Shown here: in pieces, positions 17,444-26,168 of the stretch
Position numbering within the stretch: the first letter of the stretch is position 1
How the letters are laid out: each line of letters starts with the position of its first letter
Assembly (NCBI GenBank): GCA_900541915.1
Contig: UQLS01000004.1
Location: 1-64,000 of the forward strand
Direction of reading: 5' to 3'
Length of the DNA: 64,000 bases
From: an uncultured Phascolarctobacterium sp.
GTDB lineage: Bacteria; Bacillota; Negativicutes; Acidaminococcales; Acidaminococcaceae
Translations under genes and position numbers: made by a program
Notes under the pieces: model-generated
Seen by the model: the letters and a program-made list of their open reading frames with translations, nothing else
What the model was told of the DNA's origin: nothing
Databases searched by the model: none

Positions 17444-17941
17444 TTACTGATACCTTTTTAAAATAGCCGGCAGCTTGTCCGGAGTCAGACGGCCGTGCGT
17501 ATCGTCGTTAATCTGCATAACGGGTGCAAGTCCGCAGGCGCCGATGCAAGCAACAGTTTCCAGCGTGTAGCGTAAGTCTTCCGTAGTATGACCCGCTTTG
17601 ATGCCCAGTTCTTTTTCCAGAGCCTGCAGGATCAGCTTGCCGCCGCGTACGTGGCAGGCAGTACCCTGGCAGACACGGATGATGTTTCGTCCGCGGGGAT
17701 TAAGATGAAACAGAGAATAAAAAGTAACTACGCCGTAGATTTCAGAAATAGGTACGCCGGTTTTTTCGGCTACATATTCCAGTACATCCTTGGGCAGATA
17801 ATTATACAGGCTCTGCACTTCCTGCAGAATCGGAATAAGGGAACCTTTTTTGCCCTCATATTTAGCTAAGATTGCATCCACCTGAACTTTTTCAGGGTTT
17901 TCGCCGCCGCAGCAGCTGCATTTTTGATTGATTAGGCTCAT
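17444..17941 (-). CDS. hydC: Hydrogenase small Fe-S subunit (NuoE-like)
   Basis: A 165-residue NuoE/24-kDa subunit with a thioredoxin-like [2Fe-2S] cluster ligated by CQGTACHVRG and CIGACGLAPV. It bridges HydB and NADH chemistry in the trimeric hydrogenase. The N-terminus has an extra CSCCGG motif. The ATG at 17941 follows GGAG. Spacing to the next gene is four bases or fewer. Confidence 0.94.
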   Translation of the reverse strand: MSLINQKCSCCGGENPEKVQVDAILAKYEGKKGSLIPILQEVQSLYNYLPKDVLEYVAEKTGVPISEIYGVVTFYSLFHLNPRGRNIIRVCQGTACHVRGGKLILQALEKELGIKAGHTTEDLRYTLETVACIGACGLAPVMQINDDTHGRLTPDKLPAILKRYQ

Positions 17942-18046
17942 GGTGATTCTCCTTTACCTGAATATTGTAACAGATTTAAATTCAGTATAGCATTTTTAAT
18001 TTATATATTCAACACTGTTTATTGTTTTTATCTAAATTAGTATAGC

Positions 18047-18817
18047 TTATTTATCTTCAAAATCGGCGTAGCAGCCTGCTTTCCAGCTGCGTCCGCTGCT
18101 GCTAGTCAATGCCAGTTTCAGTTCCGCTATAGTCAGCTCTTCCACCGTAATCAGATTTTTCGGGCCCTGAACAAAATCCATAATATTATGAGCGTCTGAA
18201 TCGGTAACGAAAGGCAGATAGCCTGCCACACGCTGCAGCTTACTCTGTTTGGAAGCACGCCAGCCTGCCGCAGAAATCTCCGCTGCCGCAAAACCAAAGT
18301 CAGGCTCGATAAAGCCCAGCTGACCTACAATACTGTAGGAAGGACGGTCGATATGGGCAGCAATACTCATGCCTCCCAAGCGTTCTGCCTCGCGTACTAC
18401 TTCTGCTGCCATCATCTTGAGCGGCGCCAAAAGCAGACGCTTTTCTTCGCAGATAAAATTATCATCATCATCCACGACAAACTGACCGCCAAACTTTTCT
18501 GCGTTATTTGCCAGTCCGTTCATTTTGCCGTCCACCAGCTGCTGCCAGGCGTTAAGCTGCTTGAGCGTATCAAACAGCACTACGATATGAGCTTCTTCCA
18601 GACATTCTACTTCCATACCCGGAAACACCTTTACCCCGTAGCGTTCACCGGCTTTTACCGCTGCCAGCGCATTTGCCGAAGCGTTATGGTCGGTAATTGC
18701 TACCGCACCGATGCCGAACTCTGCTGCCCGCATCACAATATGATGCGGCGTCATCTCGATTTCTGCACAGGGTGATAAAAGCGTATGGATATGAAAATCA
18801 GCCAAAATGCTGTGCAT
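18047..18817 (-). CDS. PHP-domain metal-dependent phosphoesterase-like protein
   Basis: A 256-residue PHP-domain protein: ADFHIHTLLSPCA at the N-terminus, TDHNA near residue 42, an AAHIDRP segment and a C-terminal TDSDAH, together giving the usual metal-binding histidines and aspartates. The substrate is unknown. PHP proteins are recurrent partners of [FeFe]-hydrogenase genes in anaerobic Firmicutes. It follows the DRTGG gene with very little gap. Function in the cluster is inferred only. Confidence 0.85.
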   Translation of the reverse strand: MHSILADFHIHTLLSPCAEIEMTPHHIVMRAAEFGIGAVAITDHNASANALAAVKAGERYGVKVFPGMEVECLEEAHIVVLFDTLKQLNAWQQLVDGKMNGLANNAEKFGGQFVVDDDDNFICEEKRLLLAPLKMMAAEVVREAERLGGMSIAAHIDRPSYSIVGQLGFIEPDFGFAAAEISAAGWRASKQSKLQRVAGYLPFVTDSDAHNIMDFVQGPKNLITVEELTIAELKLALTSSSGRSWKAGCYADFEDK

Positions 18818-18819
18818 TT

Positions 18820-19158
18820 TTATTTGCCCACTCCCATTTCATACAGCCGTCCGATAGTTTCAAAAGCGGACAGCTCCGTAGAGAAAATAACTACTTCATT
18901 AAGCGCAGCCTTGCTCAGCGTATCTTCCGCCACCGGGGAATCTCCCGCTACAATAACTGCTGCCACACCAATCAGCGAAGCAACTGCCGCTACATTCTGA
19001 TGGCCCTGCATGGTAACCCAGACCATACCGGGCTGAGCCTGTCCCATAACATTGCTCAGCAAATCGGAAGCATAACCGCCTGCTACTTCACCGTCCAAAG
19101 GAGCTTCCGGTGTCAGCAGCTTGACCGGCAGCGCTTCCATAATATCTTTAACCTTCAT
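18820..19158 (-). CDS. DRTGG-domain protein
   Basis: A 112-residue stand-alone DRTGG-like domain (GEVAGGYASDLLSNVMGQ, VTMQGHQNVAAVASLIG, ALNEVVIFSTELSAFETIGRLYE). DRTGG domains are usually fused to regulatory or phosphotransacetylase proteins; the stand-alone form is typical of hydrogenase clusters. The ATG at 19158 has GGAGG and overlaps the previous gene by four bases. A paralogue lies at 20985-21350. Confidence 0.82.
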   Translation of the reverse strand: MKVKDIMEALPVKLLTPEAPLDGEVAGGYASDLLSNVMGQAQPGMVWVTMQGHQNVAAVASLIGVAAVIVAGDSPVAEDTLSKAALNEVVIFSTELSAFETIGRLYEMGVGK

Positions 19159-20522
19159 TCTTCGTCCTCCTCAAAATTCTGTACAGGTTCCGGCTCATGG
19201 GAGATAGGCACCTGCCGTGCCAGTTCCAGCATTCCCTGAGCCAGTTTATGCACGCTGCTGCGCAGCTTGAAAATACAATCGGTTATATGCGCCTTGCCCT
19301 GCACAATATCCTCTGCCAGACACTGACAGCTGGGAGCACCGCACGCGCCGCAGTCCAGACCAGGCAGATCCTGCAGCACTTCTTCCATGCGTTCAAATTT
19401 TTTCATTGCTTCCATAATATCGTCGTCCAGCTGCATCATGGGACGAGGTACAATCTTTTTGCGATAATCTGCCGATTGCGGGAAATCTTCCAGCTGCATA
19501 TGCGAAGCCATGGTTTCCAGTCTGTCTGCCGGTTCATTCTCGCGCATTTTGCGGATACGATGCTGCAGATTACTCAAGGCTACAAATCTGTTTTCCGCAG
19601 CCAGCATACCGCCGATGCAGCCTCCCTGACAGGCGCTGCACTCAATATAATCCAGCTGAGGCATCTTATTCATGGAAACCTGTTCCAGCACTTCATAAAC
19701 ATTGTCGATGCCGTCTACGACTAAAGCGTTTTCCAGTCCGGCAGCTGCCGCTTCGCCGCCGCACGCACCCCAGCCCATACCGTAGGAGGTACCTGTACGC
19801 ACGTTAAGCTCGCCTTCGCCGCCCAGACATTTCAGCAGTCTGCCGTAAATATCAGCCAGACTGAAGCTGCCCGTCAGCTGCGACTGCTTGACATCTACTG
19901 ACTGACGTATATTGCTTTCCTTGGACGGACAGGGAGAAATAAACCAGACGCCGATCTGCTCGGGCGCCAGATTATGCTTGGCAGCCGCTTCTTTGCGCAC
20001 ATAGATTGCCGCTGCTTCTGCCGGTGCCAAAACAGGTACAAGCTGCTTGATAAGTTCTGGGAACTTAACCTGGATAAGGCGCAGCACAGCAGGACAGGTA
20101 CAGGAAATAAGCGGTCTGCGTCCACCTGCATCACTTTTTACATAAGTTTCTATCTCACGCGCCACATACTCGGAAGCCAGCGACACGTCAAAAATCTCAT
20201 CAAAGCCCAGCGTATGCATTCCCTGCCAGATATCCTCCATAGGTACCGTAGCCGGAAACTGCGCATACAGCGACGGTGCCGGCAGCACGATATTATAGGC
20301 ATAACCTTCCAGCTCTGCCAGCGTATCCATTGCTACACTGTAAGCATGGTAGGGACATTTTCTGGCGCAGCTGCCGCAGTCCACACAGCGGTCGCTTAAA
20401 ATTTCCGCCTTGCCTGCTCGTACGCGGATAGCCTCCGTAGGACAGACCTTGACGCAGGATACGCAGCCCTGACATTTATCTCGCTGTAATTTTACCGAAT
20501 GAAAATATTCTGTCGGAGCCAT
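19155..20522 (-). CDS. [FeFe]-hydrogenase-like Fe-S protein, probably sensory
   Basis: A 455-residue protein with two N-terminal ferredoxin clusters (CQGCVSCVKVCP, CVDCGSCARKCP), a central Fe-only-hydrogenase large-subunit domain and a C-terminal CGACGAPSC Fe-S domain. The H-cluster motifs are altered but keep cysteines: SCTCPAV for L1, SPCPSKES for L2 and CSACQGGCIGG for L3. This resembles the putative sensory or group D type rather than a turnover hydrogenase. The lack of normal L1 and L2 residues argues against high H2 activity. Flanking DRTGG and HATPase genes suggest redox or H2 sensing, which is an inference. Confidence 0.82.
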   Translation of the reverse strand: MAPTEYFHSVKLQRDKCQGCVSCVKVCPTEAIRVRAGKAEILSDRCVDCGSCARKCPYHAYSVAMDTLAELEGYAYNIVLPAPSLYAQFPATVPMEDIWQGMHTLGFDEIFDVSLASEYVAREIETYVKSDAGGRRPLISCTCPAVLRLIQVKFPELIKQLVPVLAPAEAAAIYVRKEAAAKHNLAPEQIGVWFISPCPSKESNIRQSVDVKQSQLTGSFSLADIYGRLLKCLGGEGELNVRTGTSYGMGWGACGGEAAAAGLENALVVDGIDNVYEVLEQVSMNKMPQLDYIECSACQGGCIGGMLAAENRFVALSNLQHRIRKMRENEPADRLETMASHMQLEDFPQSADYRKKIVPRPMMQLDDDIMEAMKKFERMEEVLQDLPGLDCGACGAPSCQCLAEDIVQGKAHITDCIFKLRSSVHKLAQGMLELARQVPISHEPEPVQNFEEDEE

Positions 20523-20548
20523 CGTATCACCTCTTTCTATAATTTATT

Positions 20549-20992
20549 CTATAAATCTTCACTGATATGTTCAAACCTCATGCGGATAGTAGTACCCACG
20601 CCCACCTCGGACTGGATATCAAATTTATCCGAGCATTTTACCATGTTCGGCAGACCCATGCCTGCGCCAAAGCCCATCTGACGCGCATATTCCGGCGCTG
20701 TAGACCAGCCCTCCTGCAGGGCCTTTTCAATATCGGGAATACCGGGGCCGCCGTCAGTAACAGTAATCTCCGTAGCATCGGTAAAGACCTCTGCCGCTAC
20801 CTTGCCGCCGCCGGCGTGAATAATGACATTCATTTCCGCTTCATAGGTGCCGATGGCAATACGGCGCACAATATCAGCAGCAATACCCAGGCGCTGCAGC
20901 ATACGTTTTATTTTTGCCGAAGCTTCACCGGCACGCTCGAAATCACCGCCGGCAACTTCAAATTCCATTTTTACAGATTTATTCTCAGTCAT
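20549..20992 (-). CDS. Anti-sigma-factor-like HATPase protein
   Basis: A 147-residue RsbW/SpoIIAB-type GHKL ATPase with the N-box YEAEMNVIIHA, a DGGPGI glycine motif and GFGAGMGL near the C-terminus. Such proteins bind ATP and often control a partner protein by phosphorylation. The ATG at 20992 lies inside the end of the preceding gene and has GGAAG upstream, so the two are translationally coupled; a longer in-frame extension lacks a ribosome binding site. Confidence 0.8.
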   Translation of the reverse strand: MTENKSVKMEFEVAGGDFERAGEASAKIKRMLQRLGIAADIVRRIAIGTYEAEMNVIIHAGGGKVAAEVFTDATEITVTDGGPGIPDIEKALQEGWSTAPEYARQMGFGAGMGLPNMVKCSDKFDIQSEVGVGTTIRMRFEHISEDL

Positions 20993-21350
20993 GACTATCT
21001 TCCTTTTTTGAGCATCCTCTGATACCTGCCTGATACAAAATACCGCAGGCTTCAAACAAAGTATGGTTAGTTGCCAGTACCGGCAGTTCATTTTCTTCTG
21101 CCGCTTCGATAATTTCTTTGCCTGGCGTTTTGCCGCGCACGATAATCAGCGCACATAAATCAGTCATATCCGCGGTGCGGATAACCTGCAGATTAGTCAG
21201 ACCGGTGCACAGCAGGGTGCGTCTTTTGGTAAACGCAAGAACATCACTCATTAAATCACTGCCGCAGCAGGTCTCTACCTCTCGGTCCAGCATAGCTTCG
21301 CCGGTCAGTACCCTGGCCTGCAGCAATTCCTTTACATCTTTTAATTTCAT
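20985..21350 (-). CDS. DRTGG-domain protein, first gene of the hydrogenase operon
   Basis: A 121-residue stand-alone DRTGG-like protein (EVETCCGSDLMSDVLAF, LIIVRGKTPGKEIIEAAEE), paralogous to the one at 18820-19158 but with extra cysteines. The ATG at 21350 has GGGAGA upstream; a GTG four codons earlier is rejected because it would overlap that site. It opens the operon that ends with hydA. Confidence 0.8.
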   Translation of the reverse strand: MKLKDVKELLQARVLTGEAMLDREVETCCGSDLMSDVLAFTKRRTLLCTGLTNLQVIRTADMTDLCALIIVRGKTPGKEIIEAAEENELPVLATNHTLFEACGILYQAGIRGCSKKEDSHD

Positions 21351-21423
21351 ATTTTCTCCCACCCATTAAATAAAATCAAAATATCGCTTCTGTTTGTTGA
21401 CCTAAAAAACTAAATAATCTTAC

Positions 21424-21452
21424 AATTTAATTCTACCTTTTATGACTGTCAA
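21424..21452 (-). promoter_or_regulatory. Promoter of the hydrogenase operon
   Basis: TTGACA at 21447-21452 and TAAATT at 21424-21429 on the minus strand with 17-base spacing. Confidence 0.65.
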
Positions 21453-21496
21453 TGTAAATAAAAAGAAAATCTGCCGGCAGCTGATATTGGTTAAGT

Positions 21497-21511
21497 GTTA
21501 CATAGTGTAAC
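21497..21511. promoter_or_regulatory. Palindromic operator candidate between divergent promoters
   Basis: GTTAC-N5-GTAAC lies about 45 bases upstream of the hydrogenase -35 box and 60 bases upstream of the GNAT -10 box. It could serve a CRP/FNR-family or Rex-like regulator; identity unknown. Confidence 0.35.
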
Positions 21512-21574
21512 TATTAAAACAAACCGACCGAAAGATTTTACCTGTATTTTATCTTTCTCCAGCCTGCTGCATGC

Positions 21575-21580
21575 TATAAT
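21575..21580 (+). promoter_or_regulatory. Extended -10 promoter of the GNAT gene
   Basis: TGC-TATAAT lies 20 bases before the start codon at 21600, predicting a very short leader just long enough for the AGGAGG site. Confidence 0.55.
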
Positions 21581-21599
21581 GAGCGACAGGAGGAAGATT

Positions 21600-22028
21600 A
21601 TGTTTCGTTTTAGTACCGCCGCAGACTGCGAGCAGATTTATAAGCTGATTTGCCAGCTGGAGAATACTATTTTGCCCTACGAAGACTTTAAAAGCGTTTA
21701 TTTAGAGCAGCTGGAAGATAAACGCTATTACAGCTATATATATGAAGAAAACTGTCAAATTCTTGGTTTTCTTAACCTGCGCATTGAACGGCAGCTGCAC
21801 CACGCCGCCCCCATGGCAGAAATTATGGAGTTTATCATTGCTGCTGACTGCCGCAGCCAAGGCTTGGGACGTAAATTTATGGAACAGGCTGCCAAGACAG
21901 CCAAGCAGCTAAACTGTTACGGACTGGAAGTAGCCAGCAACCGTAAGCGTACTGATGCGCATCGCTTTTATCAGCAAAACGGCCTGCAGCCCACCCACTA
22001 CAAGCTTACCAAAACATTAATAGAGTAA
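21600..22028 (+). CDS. GNAT-family N-acetyltransferase
   Basis: A 142-residue GNAT protein. The acetyl-CoA pyrophosphate loop is DCRSQGLGRKFM, and EVASNRKRTDAHRFYQQNG is the usual C-terminal signature. The start is the ATG at 21600 because AGGAGG precedes it; the longer frame upstream has no ribosome binding site. Divergent from the hydrogenase operon, convergent with autotransporter 1. The acetylated substrate cannot be predicted. Confidence 0.88.
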   Translation: MFRFSTAADCEQIYKLICQLENTILPYEDFKSVYLEQLEDKRYYSYIYEENCQILGFLNLRIERQLHHAAPMAEIMEFIIAADCRSQGLGRKFMEQAAKTAKQLNCYGLEVASNRKRTDAHRFYQQNGLQPTHYKLTKTLIE

Positions 22029-22059
22029 TTTTCGCATCAGAAAAAATTAATAAGACATA

Positions 22060-22090
22060 AAAACAGCCGGACTTTTTGTCCGGCTGTTTT
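22060..22090. terminator. Bidirectional terminator between GNAT and autotransporter 1
   Basis: A 13-bp stem (AAAACAGCCGGAC / GTCCGGCTGTTTT) with a TTTTT loop. The whole 31 bases are the exact reverse complement of 26169-26199 on the other side of the autotransporter. Confidence 0.9.
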
Positions 22091-22124
22091 TAGTTCAGAA
22101 CAGAAGATTTTGTATTTTATAGTT

Positions 22125-25100
22125 TTAGAAGCTGTAAGTTGCCTGTACGTTACTGCTGAAACCGTCACGCTGTCCGACATAACCGCGCATCCTGAGGTCA
22201 AAGCTCCACGGAGATTCGCTGCTCGGTTTGTAGTTCATACCGATTTCTGCCAGTACAGTACCTCCCTGCAAACTTTGCCTTGGCGCAGCTACATTTTGTA
22301 CCCGCAGATCTGCTTCACCATTAAATTCATATTCATAACCCAGTCCGTAATAGGTACTAAGCTTATCACCACTATTGGTCAAACAAGCTCCCACCTGCAG
22401 CCTGTTACTGGTAAGCTTATCGAAAGTAAAGCTGTCATCTGCAACGTTAAAGCTGTCTGCAGCCAGCTGCGTATGGAATAATTTACCATATACGTCAATA
22501 TCTGTATCTTTATCTATAGCGATAACCTTACCCACTCCCAGATGCGCGCCATAATAGCTGCCAGAAGTTTTATAGCCGTATACCTTGCCTGCAGTATCAT
22601 ACAAAGCCTTGCCTGCTTCATTTTTCATATTGCCAATCCGCAGGCTTCCTTCGGTATAGATACCATTATCACGCTGCAAGCGTCCGGCAATACCCCCGCC
22701 ATTATAGACTGTACTGCCATCGCTGCGGAAAGTTTTCCCATCCATTTGACTGTCAGCATGATAATTACCGCTACCATTTTCGTAGAATACACCCCAGCTA
22801 TAAGTACTGTTGGCATCTTCATCCTTGCTGCCGATACCGACGATATTATTCCAGCCGTTCAGCTGCATATCACCAACATCGTACTTACTGCGATTACCCT
22901 GCAAAGCAGCAAAGGTCTGTACTCCCTCCTCATCTGCTGCCTGCAGTTTATTCAAGCTGTCCGCAATAAGATCGCCGCCCTGATTTAAAAACGCTGCCCC
23001 AACTGCTCTGCCAGAAGCAATATTATCAGCCTGCTTACTGGTTTTTACCTCTTGTACCTTAAAACTCAAACCACCCTCTGACGTATCAGCTTCACCACGT
23101 ACCAACAGCCCCACACCGGCAGGAATATATTCCTTAAACTCCGCTTTATCTATGCCAAGCTGCTTATCGCTGTCCAGTAAACGGATAGCCGTATCTTTAC
23201 TCCATTCCTGTCCGCCCGACAAACTGTTCAGCCGTACCTGCGTATCCTTCAAATCATCAGCCTGTGCGGCTTCAATACGGATTGATTTACCATCTTTGTC
23301 GACAGCCGCATTATCAAGTATTACCTTATCAAAATTTGCTGCCCGCTGCAGTGAACCATGCCAGCCATCTACATGCAGTATATTATTCGCAGCCTTTACG
23401 TCTTTATCCGGCACGTCTGCCTTATAACCATAAAGAGCAGCTTTACTTAAATCTGCATCGCCGCGCACATTTACGGTATTATTATTTATTTCAGCACTGT
23501 TGCCTTTAGCATAAACGCCATAGACATCACCAATGATGGTACCGCCGCTGATATCTACCATATTATTGGCAGCAATTACCTTACCGCTGCTTTCTGCATG
23601 GCCGCCGGATAAATCGCTGGTATACTCAGCCTTGCGTGCTGCGTCATATCTGTTAGTAAGCTTAACTGTGCCTCCGCTGACACTGACGCTGTTATTGCTG
23701 GCTTCGGCCATACCGCTTTCCGCAATCGCACGTCCGCCATTAATAAAGCTGGGATAAGCTGAGCCTTGCCATTCTCCGCCTGCGGTAATATCGCCATCTT
23801 TAATGATAATAAAATTATCTTTGGCTGTCGCTGTTCCCGTACCGTTTCTGGCAGCGCCCGCGCTTAATCCTCCGGGAATAAAGGAGAAATTACGCAGATT
23901 AAAGTCGCCGCCTTCTATCACAATGCCGTTTTTATCAGCAGCCGCTGTACCCGAATTACTGCTCGCCTTGCCGCCGTAAACTTCTACATCAAAATCTGCC
24001 TTACCGCTGATAAACAGTCTGTTGCTGCTGCTTGCGGCATTACCGGCTGCACTTTCAGCAATGCCTGCCGCTGCCAGCAGCGTAAACTCCGTTCCGTCCA
24101 ATCTGAGTATATTGTTATCAGCAACCGCTTCACCTGTTCCTGTGGCTTTAGCCTTGCCGCCGGTAATACTGCTGCTTCTGATATTTTCTCTGTCATTACT
24201 CATGGTAATGCTGTTGTTGCTGGCTGAAACTTTTTCCGTACCGCTGGCAGAGCCGCCGTAAATACCACCGACACTGGAAGATGTAATCGTCAGCAGATTG
24301 CCGTCCGCTACTGCAGATGTACCGCTTGCTGCACCGCCGTACAGTACGGAAAGCCTGTTATCAGCACCCACACTGACCTTATTGCCATTAGCCTCTGCCA
24401 GTTTGGCAGTACCGTAACCGTCAACCCTGCCGCCATAGTTGCTGGTACCGTTTTCATTACCGACAAAAGAACCAATGGTAACAATATTACCGTTAGCCCT
24501 GGCAGCATCAGCGTCCGTAACAGTATAAACTCTGCCGCCTGTAATACCACCCTGACTGCCGCCGCCAGTGCTGCCTTTAATCAGCAGTTCTTTTGCTCTG
24601 TCCACACCACCGTTTACGCTGACCATATTGCCGTTTGCCTCAAGCTCACTGCCTCCATCCTTGCTGCCGCCGTCAATACGCGCGCCAATAGCTGCGTCCA
24701 GTACATATTTGTCGCTGACATTTACTTCTACTGTATTATTATTGGCACTGCCGGAAACAGCTTCCGCTACTTTAGCGCCGTAAACGATATTGGCAGTGCC
24801 CTGCATTCTGCCGCTGAGCTCTGCACTGTTGCCATTAGCGGAAATATGCTCAAATCGCTTCTTATCCTGCTGCACGTTAGCACCGTAAATATTAACTGCG
24901 CCTTCTGTCTGCGTATCTGTAAGAGTAACTTTATTACCTTCTGCCGTTACTTCAGCAGCTTTTTTATCAAAAGCAGCAATATTGCCGCCATATAAATGAC
25001 TTGCCACGGAAGCGTTGCTGACGGTAGTTTTATTATCAACCAGCTTGAGTTTGCCGCCGTTGGCGTAATTAATCAGCGCCGCTGCTCCTGTACCTATTTC

Positions 25101-25631
25101 GGCTTTATTTGCCGTCGTGCCTTTAATTTCCAGCTGGTTACCCTGCAGCACTACCTCGCGTCCATCGGAATTAAAAGCCTCTGCAGCATAAACTGCTGCC
25201 GCACTTCCGCCGGTCATTTGTACTGTATTATCCGTCAGCAAAAGGTCACCCTTACTGCTGCCCCAGGCCGCCACGCCCTCGCCTTCGATTTTGCCGCCGC
25301 TTAGCAAAAGCGTATTGTTACGCAGCTCGCCATTTCCCACACCGGTATTTTGCAGCTGCGCTGCGTAAGCATTGCCGTTAACATATTCATGATAACTACT
25401 GTCAAACTTGCTTTTAAGTTCGCCGCCTTCAATAATAAGCCTGGCATCTGACAGCAAAACTTTTTCCTTACTGTTCACGCTTTGCTGACGGTCAAAAACG
25501 TCTTCTTCATAAACACCGTCAGTTATACGTTTTTCAGCATGCAGCAGATGCGGCATCACGCAGGCGCTGCCTGTAAAAACGCCTGCCAGCATAATGCTCA
25601 GGGCAATCTTAGTTGATAAATTTCTCTTCAT
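22125..25631 (-). CDS. Autotransporter 1, cobalamin-riboswitch controlled
   Basis: A 1168-residue type Va autotransporter. A signal peptide covers about residues 1-32 (MKRNLSTKIAL...LLHA). A long beta-helix passenger, rich in Asn, Gly and Ala with NN-x-V/I-x-ISGG rungs, runs to about residue 870. A C-terminal beta-barrel of about 280 residues ends in aromatic Phe (NVQATYSF). The start is ATG 25631; a GTG three codons earlier overlaps the GAGGTG site. It is preceded by a complete cobalamin riboswitch and a promoter overlapped by a Fur-like box, so its role may involve corrinoid or iron capture at the cell surface. Adhesion is the default alternative. The barrel is shared with autotransporters 2 and 4. 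Confidence 0.93.
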   Translation of the reverse strand: MKRNLSTKIALSIMLAGVFTGSACVMPHLLHAEKRITDGVYEEDVFDRQQSVNSKEKVLLSDARLIIEGGELKSKFDSSYHEYVNGNAYAAQLQNTGVGNGELRNNTLLLSGGKIEGEGVAAWGSSKGDLLLTDNTVQMTGGSAAAVYAAEAFNSDGREVVLQGNQLEIKGTTANKAEIGTGAAALINYANGGKLKLVDNKTTVSNASVASHLYGGNIAAFDKKAAEVTAEGNKVTLTDTQTEGAVNIYGANVQQDKKRFEHISANGNSAELSGRMQGTANIVYGAKVAEAVSGSANNNTVEVNVSDKYVLDAAIGARIDGGSKDGGSELEANGNMVSVNGGVDRAKELLIKGSTGGGSQGGITGGRVYTVTDADAARANGNIVTIGSFVGNENGTSNYGGRVDGYGTAKLAEANGNKVSVGADNRLSVLYGGAASGTSAVADGNLLTITSSSVGGIYGGSASGTEKVSASNNSITMSNDRENIRSSSITGGKAKATGTGEAVADNNILRLDGTEFTLLAAAGIAESAAGNAASSSNRLFISGKADFDVEVYGGKASSNSGTAAADKNGIVIEGGDFNLRNFSFIPGGLSAGAARNGTGTATAKDNFIIIKDGDITAGGEWQGSAYPSFINGGRAIAESGMAEASNNSVSVSGGTVKLTNRYDAARKAEYTSDLSGGHAESSGKVIAANNMVDISGGTIIGDVYGVYAKGNSAEINNNTVNVRGDADLSKAALYGYKADVPDKDVKAANNILHVDGWHGSLQRAANFDKVILDNAAVDKDGKSIRIEAAQADDLKDTQVRLNSLSGGQEWSKDTAIRLLDSDKQLGIDKAEFKEYIPAGVGLLVRGEADTSEGGLSFKVQEVKTSKQADNIASGRAVGAAFLNQGGDLIADSLNKLQAADEEGVQTFAALQGNRSKYDVGDMQLNGWNNIVGIGSKDEDANSTYSWGVFYENGSGNYHADSQMDGKTFRSDGSTVYNGGGIAGRLQRDNGIYTEGSLRIGNMKNEAGKALYDTAGKVYGYKTSGSYYGAHLGVGKVIAIDKDTDIDVYGKLFHTQLAADSFNVADDSFTFDKLTSNRLQVGACLTNSGDKLSTYYGLGYEYEFNGEADLRVQNVAAPRQSLQGGTVLAEIGMNYKPSSESPWSFDLRMRGYVGQRDGFSSNVQATYSF

Positions 25632-25667
25632 AAGCTTCACCTCGTTTAATTTATATGTACAAATAAA

Positions 25668-25750
25668 GCAGCCGCAGCTTCTTTATTCAGACACTGATTT
25701 TTCCGCGAAATAAAGCAAAAGACGCTTTTTGCCCATGACAAAAAAGCGCC
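25668..25750 (-). terminator. Riboswitch expression platform of autotransporter 1
   Basis: Two hairpins lie between aptamer and start codon. One pairs 25721-25731 with 25739-25750 and is followed by a T-rich run, fitting a terminator. The second, AATAAAG...CTTTATT at 25668-25697, lies nearer the ribosome binding site. Which one switches with ligand was not computed. Confidence 0.5.
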
Positions 25751-25789
25751 TTCAATACGCTGACTGTCTTTCGCAGGCATTGTATAAAA

Positions 25790-25938
25790 ATAATCGGGCA
25801 GTTCTTCTGGCTCTGCTTCATTGCTCCTCCAGCCTTCCCAGTTTCCCAGTGGCATCTTTGGACTTGCTCAGCATTACAGCTGCGGGACAGCATCGGCTTA
25901 TACCGATTTCTCTATTAAGCATTACTGCACCCGATTAT
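25790..25938 (-). promoter_or_regulatory. Cobalamin riboswitch aptamer
   Basis: Read on the minus strand this has the standard cobalamin riboswitch parts in order: closing helix AUAAUCGG...CCGAUUAU, AAUAGAGAA, a CGGUAUAAGCCG hairpin, GUCCCGCAGCUGUAA, the B12 box GCCACUG (25847-25853) followed by GGGAAGG, and GAGCCAGAAGAACUGCC. It lies upstream of autotransporter 1 with no gene between, so coenzyme B12 or a relative should repress that gene. Confidence 0.92.
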
Positions 25939-25985
25939 GAGATTTCCTTTTAACAAATGTTCTTACTTAACAAAACGATTTTACA

Positions 25986-25998
25986 AATGATAATCATT
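25986..25998. promoter_or_regulatory. Fur-like box at the autotransporter 1 promoter
   Basis: AATGATAATCATT matches the palindromic core of the Fur consensus and sits at about +5 to +17 relative to the predicted transcription start, a repressor position. Zur- or PerR-type relatives cannot be excluded. Confidence 0.65.
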
Positions 25999-26009
25999 CT
26001 TGTTTTGGA

Positions 26010-26038
26010 ATTTTATCATACTGAAAATTCCCTGTCAA
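26010..26038 (-). promoter_or_regulatory. Promoter of autotransporter 1
   Basis: TTGACA (26033-26038), 17 bases, then TGA-TAAAAT with TAAAAT at 26010-26015. A strong sigma-70-type promoter placed to transcribe the riboswitch. Confidence 0.85.
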
Positions 26039-26168
26039 CATAGTGACTTTTAGCTAAAAACCAGCTCAGTATCACTATTCAGCTTATTCTTAGTTTTTGT
26101 TTTATATTTATCTGTGTAAATATCTTTACAGCAAATAAAATATAAGTAAATATTTTTTGACAAAATAA

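Noticed and set aside
25646..25893. Short minus-strand frames of about 70 codons upstream of autotransporter 1
   Set aside because: They run through the cobalamin aptamer and expression platform, so the base pattern is explained by RNA structure.
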